A stretch of 6,496 nucleotides of DNA from JBAPRR01 sp049281195 (GCA_049281195.1 JBAPRR010000304.1:1-6496); one strand, 5' to 3'; numbered from the stretch's first letter, positions 1-6,317 are shown. The notes: generated by a model from the letters alone, not told the origin. Translations and numbers: made by a program.

Positions 1-112
1 CCTCGGCCGACTCTGCTGACGAGGCTTCGTCATGCAGCTGTTCGATCAGCTCGAGGAGCTGGGCCAGATCATCTCGCGAAACTGGTCGGACGAGGATGTT
101 CAGCTTCTTCAA
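1..112 (-). CDS. N-terminal part of a GNAT-type N-acetyltransferase (truncated by window edge)
   Basis: After the stop of the epsilon-like gene, the same minus-strand frame stays open to the window edge. The only usual start codon is a TTG at 110-112, 12 bases past that stop. It gives 37 complete codons beginning MKKLNILVRPVSRDD and continuing with an amphipathic helix (LAQLLELIEQLHDEA). The pattern of a beta strand ending in R-P/A-x-x-x-D-D followed by a helix with hydrophobic residues every three to four positions is typical of the first strand and helix of GNAT acetyltransferases, which transfer an acetyl group from acetyl-CoA to an amine. The acetyl-CoA binding motif would lie beyond the edge, so substrate and activity cannot be judged. 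No good Shine-Dalgarno sequence precedes the TTG, so it probably depends on translation of the upstream genes. The family call rests on fold pattern only. Confidence 0.5.
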   Translation of the reverse strand, partial: MKKLNILVRPVSRDDLAQLLELIEQLHDEASSAESAE

Positions 113-124
113 TCGACCGCGAGC

Positions 125-328
125 TCAGCTTGCTGATAAGGGCCGGTCACGGCGCAAGGCTGCCGGCTGCGCCCACCATCTGCCACTGAACCGCCAGACC
201 GGCACCTCTTCGGGAGTTTCGAGCGCGGGCTCAGGCCACGCGGTCCTTATGGCCTCTTCGATCGCCCGGAGCACCTCGGGCTCGGGCTCCGGGCGCACTG
301 ATACGACCTCGGGGTTGATGCGGCTCAC
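125..328 (-). CDS. Acyl-CoA carboxylase epsilon-like small subunit
   Basis: A 67-residue protein starts at a GTG whose bases overlap the stop of pccB (GTGA, 325-328), so it is probably translated by re-initiation after pccB. The N-terminal half is strand-like then helical (VVSVRPEPEPEVLRAIEEAI). The C-terminal half is proline-rich and ends in a tryptophan/arginine-rich patch, VWRFSGRWW followed by ALRRDRP. Small proteins of 60-90 residues with a degenerate N-terminus and a W/R-rich tail, encoded directly after an acyl-CoA carboxylase beta gene, are the epsilon subunits of actinobacterial acyl-CoA carboxylases, which help alpha and beta subunits associate. The position and the W-R-x-x-GRW tail support this role. 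Sequence similarity within this family is low, so it could also be a lineage-specific carboxylase accessory protein. Confidence 0.6.
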   Translation of the reverse strand: MSRINPEVVSVRPEPEPEVLRAIEEAIRTAWPEPALETPEEVPVWRFSGRWWAQPAALRRDRPLSAS

Positions 329-1881
329 AGCGGGACGTTCCCGTGTTTGCGCTTCGGAAGCGACTCGCGCTTGGACCGAAGCAGCCTGAGACTCCGCACC
401 AGGACACGTCTCGTATCGGTGGGGTCGATCACGTCGTCGACGTACCCGCGCTCCGCCGCGATGTAGGGGTTCGCATACCTCTCGGTGTACTCCTCGACCA
501 GCTCGGCTCGGCGTGCCGCGGGGTTGTCGGCGTTGGACAGCTCACGGCGATAGACGATCTCGACGGCGCCCTGCGGACCCATGACCGCCAGCTCGGCGGA
601 CGGCCAGGCGAACGCCAGGTCCGCACCGATGGACTTGGAGTTCATGACCACGTAGGCGCCGCCGTAGGCCTTCCTCGTGATGACCTGGATGCGCGGAACC
701 GTCGCCTCGCAGTACGCGTAGAGCAGCTTGGCGCCGTGACGGATGATCCCTCCGTACTCCTGATCGGTCCCTGGCATGAATCCGGGGACGTCCACGAAGG
801 TGATCAACGGGATATTGAACGCATCGCACGTCCGCACGAACCGTGCCGCCTTCTCCGAGGAATCGATGTCGAGCACCCCTGCGAGCACCGCGGGCTGGTT
901 CCCCACGACCCCGATGACCCTCCCGTCGAGTCGTGCGAACCCGCAGGTGATGTTCATCGCCCAGTGCGGGTGAACTTCGAAGTAATCACCGTCGTCCACC
1001 ACCGATTCGATGATTTTCTTCATGTCATACGGCTGGTTCGGCGACGGCGGCATCAGGTCGACGAGCTCAGGTGTGCCGCGGTCTGGCTCGTCTTCCGGAA
1101 CCACGTTCGGCGGTTCCTCGAGGTTGTTCGAGGGCAAAAAAGCGAGGAGTTCGCGGACTTCGTCGAGACAACTCTTTTCGTCCGCGGACACGAACGTGGC
1201 CACTCCGGACTTGGTGGCGTGCGACATGGCGCCACCAAGCTCTTCGAGCGTGACGTCCTCTCCGGTCACCGTCTTTACGACGTCGGGACCGGTGATGAAC
1301 ATGTGACTGGTGCCCTGGACCATGAAGATGAAGTCGGTCATTGCGGGCGAATACACGGCTCCCCCGGCGCAGGGACCCATGATCACGCTTATCTGTGGGA
1401 TCACTCCCGACGCCTGCACGTTGCGATGGAAGATGCCGCCGTAGGAGTGGAGCGAAACCACACCCTCTTGAATGCGGGCGCCGGCACCATCGTTGAGTCC
1501 GATCATCGGGACCCCGATGGACTCGGCGAGATCCATGACCTTGTGGATCTTCTCGGCGAACACTTCTCCGAGCGCCCCGCCGAAAACGGTGAAGTCCTGG
1601 CTGAACACGCACACCCGGCGCCCGTTGATGGTGCCGAACCCGGTGATGACGCCGTCGGTGTAAGGCCGGTTCTCCTCGAGGCCCATTCCGTGCGCCCGGT
1701 GCCGGGCGAGCATGTCGAGCTCCTGGAAGGAGCCCTCGTCGAGGAGATACTCGATGCGCTCGCGCGCCGTCATCTTCCCCTTGGAGTGCTGCCTTTCGAC
1801 GGCGTGCGGCGGTCCCGCGTTGAGTGCTTCCTCTTTGCGGGCCTTCAGCTCTGCCAGCCGCTGCGTCATCGGGTGATCCAT
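325..1881 (-). CDS. pccB: Acyl-CoA carboxylase beta (carboxyltransferase) subunit, propionyl-CoA type
   Basis: This 518-residue protein has the full length of the biotin-dependent carboxyltransferase family. It moves the carboxyl group from biotin on an alpha subunit to an acyl-CoA, most likely propionyl-CoA giving methylmalonyl-CoA, in the cytoplasm. Two crotonase-like halves are visible. The first contains NDGAGARIQEG (130-140) and the oxyanion-hole glycines in GPCAGGAVYSP (G173-G174). The second contains FVDVPGFMPGTDQEYGG (362-378) and RKAYGGAYVVM (G407-G408). Asp421 in GADLAFAWP appears to align with Asp422 of Streptomyces coelicolor PccB, a residue tied to propionyl-CoA preference; this is alignment by eye. 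The ATG at 1881 is kept although no clear Shine-Dalgarno precedes it; an ATG four codons later (1867-1869) is the alternative. The 90-bp gap to mce (1882-1971) shows only a weak inverted repeat (GAGGT/ACCTC, 1899-1917). No alpha subunit gene is present here. A methylmalonyl-CoA decarboxylase alpha subunit (MmdA) is related, but no decarboxylase partner genes are seen. Confidence 0.93.
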   Translation of the reverse strand: MDHPMTQRLAELKARKEEALNAGPPHAVERQHSKGKMTARERIEYLLDEGSFQELDMLARHRAHGMGLEENRPYTDGVITGFGTINGRRVCVFSQDFTVFGGALGEVFAEKIHKVMDLAESIGVPMIGLNDGAGARIQEGVVSLHSYGGIFHRNVQASGVIPQISVIMGPCAGGAVYSPAMTDFIFMVQGTSHMFITGPDVVKTVTGEDVTLEELGGAMSHATKSGVATFVSADEKSCLDEVRELLAFLPSNNLEEPPNVVPEDEPDRGTPELVDLMPPSPNQPYDMKKIIESVVDDGDYFEVHPHWAMNITCGFARLDGRVIGVVGNQPAVLAGVLDIDSSEKAARFVRTCDAFNIPLITFVDVPGFMPGTDQEYGGIIRHGAKLLYAYCEATVPRIQVITRKAYGGAYVVMNSKSIGADLAFAWPSAELAVMGPQGAVEIVYRRELSNADNPAARRAELVEEYTERYANPYIAAERGYVDDVIDPTDTRRVLVRSLRLLRSKRESLPKRKHGNVPL

Positions 1882-1971
1882 GGCCAGTCAGGCTACCGGA
1901 GGTCCAACTGGCACCTCTTTACGGGAGGGTGGCGCAGGAACAGCAGGAGCGGCTGCCTTTAAGGTGAGGGC

Positions 1972-2502
1972 TTATTCCTCGATCAGCTCGACCAGGGTCC
2001 CGAACGCACCCTTCGGGTGCACGAAAGCGACGGTCGTGCCACGTGAACCGGGGCGGGGCACCTGGTCGATGACCTTCGCACCGGTGGCCTTCACCGACTC
2101 GAGAGCAGCAGCACAGTCCTTCACCCGGTAACCGATGTGGTGAAGGCCTTCGCCCCGCTGCTCGAGGAACTTGGCGACGGGCGAGCTGTCGCTCATGGGC
2201 GTCAGAAGCTGAATGAACGAGTCGGAAACCGCCAGGAGAACCTCTTCGACCTGGTCCCTCTCGACATATTCACGGTGTACGACCTCGGCGCCGAACGCCT
2301 CTTTGTACCAAGCGGCCGCGGCATCCACATCACGAACGGCGATCGCCACGTGGTCGATCTCGGTGAGGAGGCTCGGGTTGTCCGCTTGTGCCGGAGCAAT
2401 GCTGAGCACTCGGGCGATCTGAGGGCGAATGGTCTTCCACTGCGCATTCACCCGGGCGTTCACTCTCTTCGGGACGTCGTTGACCCTCTTAGGAACGTTC
2501 AC
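1972..2502 (-). CDS. mce: Methylmalonyl-CoA/ethylmalonyl-CoA epimerase
   Basis: This is a vicinal-oxygen-chelate fold enzyme that interconverts the 2S and 2R forms of methylmalonyl-CoA and, in ethylmalonyl-CoA pathway organisms, ethylmalonyl-CoA. Metal ligands matching His12, Gln65, His91 and Glu141 of the Propionibacterium enzyme are visible as His51 (IDHVAIAV), Gln98 (SFIQLLTP), His122 (LHHIGYRV) and Glu172 (TLVELIEE). A glutamate in ERDQVEEV (E86/E87) is the likely catalytic base. The protein has 176 residues, about 40 more than the usual 135-150. The extra part is a basic N-terminus with a VPKRVN repeat. The GTG start at 2502 overlaps the ccr stop (GTGA) and lies 8 bases after a strong AGGAGG, so I keep it; an internal GTG at codon 32 (2407-2409) would give a more usual length but lacks such support. 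It sits between ccr and pccB, whose products are its probable substrates. Confidence 0.93.
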   Translation of the reverse strand: MNVPKRVNDVPKRVNARVNAQWKTIRPQIARVLSIAPAQADNPSLLTEIDHVAIAVRDVDAAAAWYKEAFGAEVVHREYVERDQVEEVLLAVSDSFIQLLTPMSDSSPVAKFLEQRGEGLHHIGYRVKDCAAALESVKATGAKVIDQVPRPGSRGTTVAFVHPKGAFGTLVELIEE

Positions 2503-3839
2503 GCGTGATGCCTCCTGAACGCGGTGATGCGGTCTTCTCCCACCCTTGCGCGCAGCTCAGGATCGTCGATTCCCAGACCTTCGCCAGGTGCCAGGCACAG
2601 CACCCCGATCTTCCCCTCGTGAAGGTTGTGATGAACCTGAAACGCCGCTTCACCCACGTCTTCTAGCGGATACACCGCAGACAGCGGCGGAACCACCTTC
2701 CCCAGACACACCAGCCGGTTGGCGTCCCACGCCTCGCGGTAGTTGGCGAAATGCGAACCCTTGATGGTCTTGAGCTTCATCCAAAGATGCCGGTTGTCGT
2801 ACTCGATCATGTATCCGGAAGTCGCCGCGCAGGTAACCACCATCCCGCCACGCTTGCACACGAAGACCGAAGCCCCCATGGTCTGGCGCCCGGGATGCTC
2901 GAAGACGATGTCCGGATCCTCACCGGTGAGCCCCCTGATGTCCTTTCCGAGACGGCGCCACTCCCCTTCGTCCTGGGTGTGCTCATCGGCCCAGAACTTG
3001 TAGCCGGCGGCCTTGCGATCGATCACCGCTTCCACACCCAGGTCCTTCAAAAGCTCGACCTTCTGCGGCGAGGAGACCACTCCGACCGGGGTGCCCCCAC
3101 CGTTCAGCACGTGCTGGACCGCGTAGCCGCCGAGACCACCCGAAGCCCCCCACACCAACACGCTGTCACCCTGCTTCATCGCGGCACCGTTTTTGGACAC
3201 GATCATCCGGTACGCCGTGGAGTTGCACAGCGCGTTGATCGCGGCCTCTTCCCACGAAAGGTGGGTGGGCTTGGGCATCAGCTGGTTGGCCTTCACCACG
3301 GTGAGATCGGCCAGACCTCCGAAGTTGGTCTCGAACCCCCAGATCCGCTGGTTGGCCGCGAGCATCGAGTCGTCATGTGCGCTCGGGTCCTGGTCGTCGA
3401 CGTAATTGCAATGGATGGTGACCTTGTCGCCCGGCTTCCAGTTCCGGACAGCCGATCCCACCCGTAGGACGACACCCGCACCGTCTGATCCCACCACATG
3501 ATGATCCAGAGCATGACGGGCTCCCCACGCCGACTCCCGTCCCAGACGATCAAGGAAGCCGAAAGTAGACAGGGGCTCGAAGATCGAGGTCCACACCGTG
3601 TTGAAGTTGATCGCCGACGCCATCACGGCCACGAATGCTTCATCGGGTGCCAACTCGGGCGTCTTTACGTCGCCCACGTGGAGGGATTTGCGGGGGTCCT
3701 TCTCGTCCGAGGCGATGCCGTCGAACATGCCGGCCTCGTCCCGCAGCACGTAGGCGGCCCGGAACTCGTCGGGTATGGGCAGAGCTTCAAGCTCGGGACC
3801 CGACGCGCCAGCCAGAATTGCGTCCCTGATCTCCTTCAT
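2499..3839 (-). CDS. ccr: Crotonyl-CoA carboxylase/reductase
   Basis: This 446-residue medium-chain dehydrogenase/reductase uses NADPH to reduce crotonyl-CoA while fixing CO2, giving (2S)-ethylmalonyl-CoA. It is the key step of the ethylmalonyl-CoA pathway and also a source of polyketide extender units. The length matches characterised Ccr proteins. The nucleotide-binding loop is WGASGGLGGYAVQ (230-242). The four residues known from the Kitasatospora setae enzyme to hold CO2 all appear conserved: Asn80 in INFNTVW, Phe169-Glu170 in IWGFETNFGG, and His363 in KGSHFANYREAW. This argues for a true carboxylase and not merely a crotonyl-CoA or acryloyl-CoA reductase. The ATG at 3837-3839 gives the expected N-terminus (MKEIRDAI). 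The Shine-Dalgarno is weak, and a -10-like TAACCT ends 6 bases before the ATG, so a leaderless mRNA is possible. It is the first gene of the minus operon and overlaps mce by 4 bases. Confidence 0.96.
   Translation of the reverse strand: MKEIRDAILAGASGPELEALPIPDEFRAAYVLRDEAGMFDGIASDEKDPRKSLHVGDVKTPELAPDEAFVAVMASAINFNTVWTSIFEPLSTFGFLDRLGRESAWGARHALDHHVVGSDGAGVVLRVGSAVRNWKPGDKVTIHCNYVDDQDPSAHDDSMLAANQRIWGFETNFGGLADLTVVKANQLMPKPTHLSWEEAAINALCNSTAYRMIVSKNGAAMKQGDSVLVWGASGGLGGYAVQHVLNGGGTPVGVVSSPQKVELLKDLGVEAVIDRKAAGYKFWADEHTQDEGEWRRLGKDIRGLTGEDPDIVFEHPGRQTMGASVFVCKRGGMVVTCAATSGYMIEYDNRHLWMKLKTIKGSHFANYREAWDANRLVCLGKVVPPLSAVYPLEDVGEAAFQVHHNLHEGKIGVLCLAPGEGLGIDDPELRARVGEDRITAFRRHHA
2511..2516 (-). 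promoter_or_regulatory. Ribosome binding site AGGAGG that decides the mce start
   Basis: On the minus strand AGGAGG lies inside the last codons of ccr, 8 bases before the GTG at 2500-2502. It is the strongest Shine-Dalgarno match in this operon. It supports the long form of the epimerase, including its unusual N-terminal extension, and independent ribosome loading on mce as well as coupling to ccr. Confidence 0.7.
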
Positions 3840-3845
3840 CGCCGA

Positions 3846-3851
3846 AGGTTA
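3846..3851 (-). promoter_or_regulatory. Possible -10 element for leaderless ccr transcription
   Basis: On the minus strand TAACCT fits the actinobacterial TANNNT pattern and ends 6 bases before the ccr ATG. Transcription starting at or next to the ATG would give a leaderless message, consistent with the lack of a good Shine-Dalgarno. There is no good -35 at 17-18 bases upstream. The hexamer overlaps the repeated GGTTACC box, so it may be operator sequence only. Confidence 0.25.
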
Positions 3852-3874
3852 CCCCGTGGTTACCCTTTGGTAAC
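3847..3874. promoter_or_regulatory. Putative operator: three phased GGTTACC/GGTAAC boxes
   Basis: Two identical GGTTACC boxes (3847-3853 and 3858-3864) and a third related GGTAAC box (3869-3874) start exactly 11 bp apart with 4-5 bp spacers. Each box is or contains a near-palindrome (GGTTACC reads GGTAACC on the other strand). The array begins 8 bases before the ccr ATG and covers where its core promoter would lie, in the divergent region shared with the thiolase. The layout resembles short palindromes separated by 4 bp bound by PccR-type short-chain acyl-CoA regulators, but the box sequence differs from the TTTGCAAA known there. A repressor or acyl-CoA sensor binding on one face of the helix is inferred; no regulator gene is in the window. 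Confidence 0.5.
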
Positions 3875-3903
3875 TGGGCCGATCGTGAGCGCCATCGGCT
3901 CGG

Positions 3904-3909
3904 TACAAT
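3904..3909 (+). promoter_or_regulatory. Possible -10 element for the thiolase gene
   Basis: TACAAT differs from the TATAAT consensus at one position and is AT-rich in a very GC-rich stretch, 82 bases before the thiolase ATG. No convincing -35 hexamer is visible at the normal distance. Transcription starting just after it would place both leader hairpins in the mRNA. Confidence 0.3.
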
Positions 3910-3915
3910 CTGCGC

Positions 3916-3952
3916 ACCGGCGAGTTGCCGGTCGGTCGGCGGATAGCCGGCC
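3916..3952 (+). other. Two tandem hairpins in the thiolase leader
   Basis: The first inverted repeat is ACCGGC/GCCGGT (3916-3921 with 3927-3932), a perfect 6-bp stem with loop GAGTT. The second is GGTCGGC/GCCGGCC (3934-3940 with 3946-3952), a 7-bp stem including one G-U pair with loop GGATA. They lie between the putative -10 and the ribosome binding site (GGAGG, 3980-3984). There is no T-run, so they are not obvious terminators; a role in mRNA stability or regulation is inference. Confidence 0.35.
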
Positions 3953-3991
3953 ACCTGCGCAAACGCTGCGCCCAGCCCTGGAGGTCCCTCA

Positions 3992-5182
3992 ATGCCAGGT
4001 TCCGTGATCGTCGCCGGTTCACGCACCCCCATCGGCAAGCTGTCGGGAGCACTCGCCGGCTTCACCGCCATGGATCTCGGCGGGTTCGCAATCGCCGCCG
4101 CCCTGGAGAAGGCCGGCATATCGCCCGACCAGGTCGATTACGTGTTCATGGGCCAGGTCCTCCAAGCCGGCCAGGGCCAGATCACCGCCCGGCAGGCCGC
4201 GGTCAAGGCGGGCATCCCCCTCACGGTTCCGGCCACCACCATCAACAAGGTGTGCCTCTCCGGCCTGAACGCCATCTATCTCGCCGACATGATGATCGCC
4301 GCCGGCGACGCCGAGATCGTCGTGGCCGGAGGCATGGAGTCGATGACCCAGGCCCCTCACCTTCTCCCCGGCGCTCGGGCCGGCTTCCGCCTCGGCGATG
4401 CCACCCTCGTCGACTCGATGATGTACGACGGCCTCTACTGCCAGTTCGACCACTGCGCCATGGGTCTCGGCACTGAGCGCTACAACCAGGAGCTCGGGAT
4501 CTCGCGGGAGCGCCAAGACAACTTCTCGGCGCTGTCCCACGAACGGGCCGCAGCGGCAATAAAAGACGGTCGCTTCGTCGACGAGATCGTCCCCGTGAAC
4601 GTCCCACAACGAAAGGGCGATCCGATCGTGGTCGACACCGACGAAGGTGTACGACCTGGCACGACCGCAGAATCCCTCGGCGCTCTGCGACCCGCTTTCG
4701 ACAAGGCGGGGACGGTCACGGCGGGGAACGCGAGCCAGATCTCGGATGGGGGGGCCGCTGTGGTCGTGATGTCCGCGGCTCGGGCCGCCGCACTCGGCTT
4801 GTCTGAGTCTGCGTTGGGCGAGGTCGTCTCCTACGGCCAGGTCTCAGGCCCGAACGTCTCATTGCTCCACCAGCCTTCTCACGCCGCTTTGAAGGCCCTG
4901 TCGAAGGTCGGTCTCGGTGTTTCTGATGTGAGTTTGTTCGAGATCAACGAGGCATTCGCCGCAGTGGGCCTGGCCTCCATGGACGATCTCGGCATCACCG
5001 AGGAGATCACCAACGTGAACGGTGGCGCTATCGCCCTCGGCCACCCGATCGGCATGTCGGGAACCCGACTCGCCCTGACCCTGCTGGGTGAGCTTCGCCG
5101 CCGCGGTGACGGTACCGGCGTGGCCACGCTTTGTGGAGGTGGGGGTCAGGGTGACGCTCTGGTTGTGAGGACTGTGGGCTGA
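3992..5182 (+). CDS. atoB: Acetyl-CoA C-acetyltransferase (acetoacetyl-CoA thiolase)
   Basis: This 396-residue protein is a full-length type II thiolase. In the biosynthetic direction it condenses two acetyl-CoA to acetoacetyl-CoA; in reverse it cleaves acetoacetyl-CoA. The catalytic set is intact: nucleophile Cys88 in NKVCLSGLNAI, Asn319 in INEAFAAV, His351 in ALGHPIGMSG, and the acid/base Cys381 in TLCGGGGQGDA, matching Cys89, Asn316, His348 and Cys378 of Zoogloea thiolase. The ATG at 3992 follows GGAGG (3980-3984) by 7 bases. It is transcribed divergently from ccr across a 152-bp region, which suggests joint control: its product feeds the acetoacetyl-CoA to crotonyl-CoA route that Ccr draws on. 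The length and motifs favour the short-chain biosynthetic (PhaA/AtoB) type over long-chain FadA enzymes, but substrate range cannot be read directly. The reductase and dehydratase needed to reach crotonyl-CoA are not nearby. Confidence 0.93.
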   Translation: MPGSVIVAGSRTPIGKLSGALAGFTAMDLGGFAIAAALEKAGISPDQVDYVFMGQVLQAGQGQITARQAAVKAGIPLTVPATTINKVCLSGLNAIYLADMMIAAGDAEIVVAGGMESMTQAPHLLPGARAGFRLGDATLVDSMMYDGLYCQFDHCAMGLGTERYNQELGISRERQDNFSALSHERAAAAIKDGRFVDEIVPVNVPQRKGDPIVVDTDEGVRPGTTAESLGALRPAFDKAGTVTAGNASQISDGGAAVVVMSAARAAALGLSESALGEVVSYGQVSGPNVSLLHQPSHAALKALSKVGLGVSDVSLFEINEAFAAVGLASMDDLGITEEITNVNGGAIALGHPIGMSGTRLALTLLGELRRRGDGTGVATLCGGGGQGDALVVRTVG

Positions 5183-5259
5183 GCGCGGGCGGCGCTAGGC
5201 GGGGCGATGGGCGCGGATCCGCTCGAGGTCGGGTGCACGGACCCGGGGCATCGGAAGGG

Positions 5260-5286
5260 GATAATGACGGGCCGGCCTTGCCGGTC
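5260..5286 (+). promoter_or_regulatory. Possible uppP promoter -10 and adjacent hairpin
   Basis: In the 148-bp gap between the thiolase and uppP, GATAAT (5260-5265) is a good -10 match but has no clear -35. It is followed at once by an inverted repeat GGCCGGC/GCCGGTC (5270-5276 with 5280-5286, 3-base loop, one G-U pair). The hairpin has no T-run, so a terminator for the thiolase is not well supported. The gap also holds a 10-bp palindrome, GCGGATCCGC (5213-5222). Confidence 0.3.
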
Positions 5287-5330
5287 GTTGTCGATCTCGT
5301 TGATCCTGCATAAGGAACTGAGCAATACGC

Positions 5331-6317
5331 GTGCACACACATCTTGCCGTCGTCACCATTCTCGCCACGACGTCTCAGCACACGACGCCCCTTACCTGGA
5401 CCCAGGCGGTCGTCATGGGTCTTCTCCAAGGTGTCGCGGAGATGTTCCCGGTGTCGAGCCTCGGTCACACCGTCCTCGTTCCCGCTTGGCTCAACTGGCA
5501 CAACCTCGTCAACTCTGAATCGAAGAGTCAGTCCTTCTATTTGGCGTTCGTCGTCGGATTGCACGTGGCGACGGCACTGGCCCTCCTCGTTTTCTTCTGG
5601 CGTGATTGGGTCCGAATCATCGGCGGCTTCTTCACATCGATCCGCGACCGCAAGATCGAAACGCCTACACAACGCCTGGCCTGGTTGTTGATCGTCGCCA
5701 CGATCCCCGCCGGGATCATCGGTCTGGCGTTGGAGAAAGTCCTGCGGACGCAGTTCGCCAAGCCGATCTACGCCGCGATTTTCCTGACCATCAACGGCGG
5801 CATCCTGTTGCTCGGCGAGCGCCTGCGTAAGCGCGACTCCGTTTTGAATCTGGCGGTTCGTAACGGTGAGGTGGTCGACGAAGAGGGCGCGGCAACGGCT
5901 GTAACCGGCGATCCTGCGGGAGGAGGACCAAGGCGGCGTCTTGCGACGCTCGAGATGAAAGAAGCGGGCATCATCGGTGTATTCCAGGTGCTACCGCTCA
6001 TCGCCGGATTGAGCCGCTCCGGTGTGACAATGGTGGCGGGTCTGCTGCGCGGTCTCGACCACGAAGACGCGGCACGCTTCTCCTTCCTACTCGCCACTCC
6101 GGTGATCCTCGCGGCCGGGCTTTTGGAGATACACGATCTGACGGGGCCTTTGGGCGACGGAGTGCACAAGCAGATTCTCGTTTCGTGTATCTGCGCTGCC
6201 GTGGCTGCCTACGTGTCCGTACGTTTCTTGGTGCACTACTTCGAGACGCGGACGCTTACGCCGTTCGCTTTCTACTGCCTCATTGCAGGCGTGGCCTCGA
6301 TCATTCGCTTCGCCTGA
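5331..6317 (+). CDS. uppP: Undecaprenyl-diphosphate phosphatase (BacA/UppP family)
   Basis: This integral membrane enzyme removes a phosphate from undecaprenyl diphosphate to recycle the lipid carrier of peptidoglycan and other wall polymers, and can confer bacitracin resistance. The first signature is visible as QGVAEMFPVSSLGH (Gln33, Glu37, His46), matching the (E/Q)xxxE motif and histidine of Escherichia coli BacA. The second is AGLSRSG (Arg229), where the usual reading is PGTSRSG. Several hydrophobic segments span the rest (about 71-89, 116-134, 146-162, 212-224, 248-262, 280-296, 308-326). At 328 residues it is longer than the usual 265-280. Much of the excess is a charged, glycine-rich loop at about 164-207, before the second signature, plus an N-terminal tail. 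The GTG at 5331 is the only usual start between an in-frame stop at 5319 and the first motif; AAGGA lies 14 bases upstream, rather far. It is probably independent of the acyl-CoA genes. Confidence 0.92.
   Translation: MHTHLAVVTILATTSQHTTPLTWTQAVVMGLLQGVAEMFPVSSLGHTVLVPAWLNWHNLVNSESKSQSFYLAFVVGLHVATALALLVFFWRDWVRIIGGFFTSIRDRKIETPTQRLAWLLIVATIPAGIIGLALEKVLRTQFAKPIYAAIFLTINGGILLLGERLRKRDSVLNLAVRNGEVVDEEGAATAVTGDPAGGGPRRRLATLEMKEAGIIGVFQVLPLIAGLSRSGVTMVAGLLRGLDHEDAARFSFLLATPVILAAGLLEIHDLTGPLGDGVHKQILVSCICAAVAAYVSVRFLVHYFETRTLTPFAFYCLIAGVASIIRFA

Noticed and set aside
331..343. Small inverted repeat CGGGA/TCCCG just before the epsilon-like start
   Set aside because: It lies in the last codons of pccB (GNVP) and is explained by codon choice; a 5-bp stem is too weak to claim a function.
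96..389. A 97-codon plus-strand open frame near the left edge
   Set aside because: It crosses three minus-strand genes with operon-like junctions; its Ser/Gly/Arg-rich translation looks like a shadow.
343..1962. A 539-codon plus-strand open frame covering the whole carboxylase beta gene
   Set aside because: It is antisense to a clearly conserved pccB, its translation shows no known motif and is rich in His/Asp/Arg/Val as expected of a high-GC shadow frame, and no ribosome binding site is evident.
2751..3467. A 238-codon plus-strand open frame opposite ccr
   Set aside because: It lies antisense within ccr, has a shadow-like composition and no recognisable domain.
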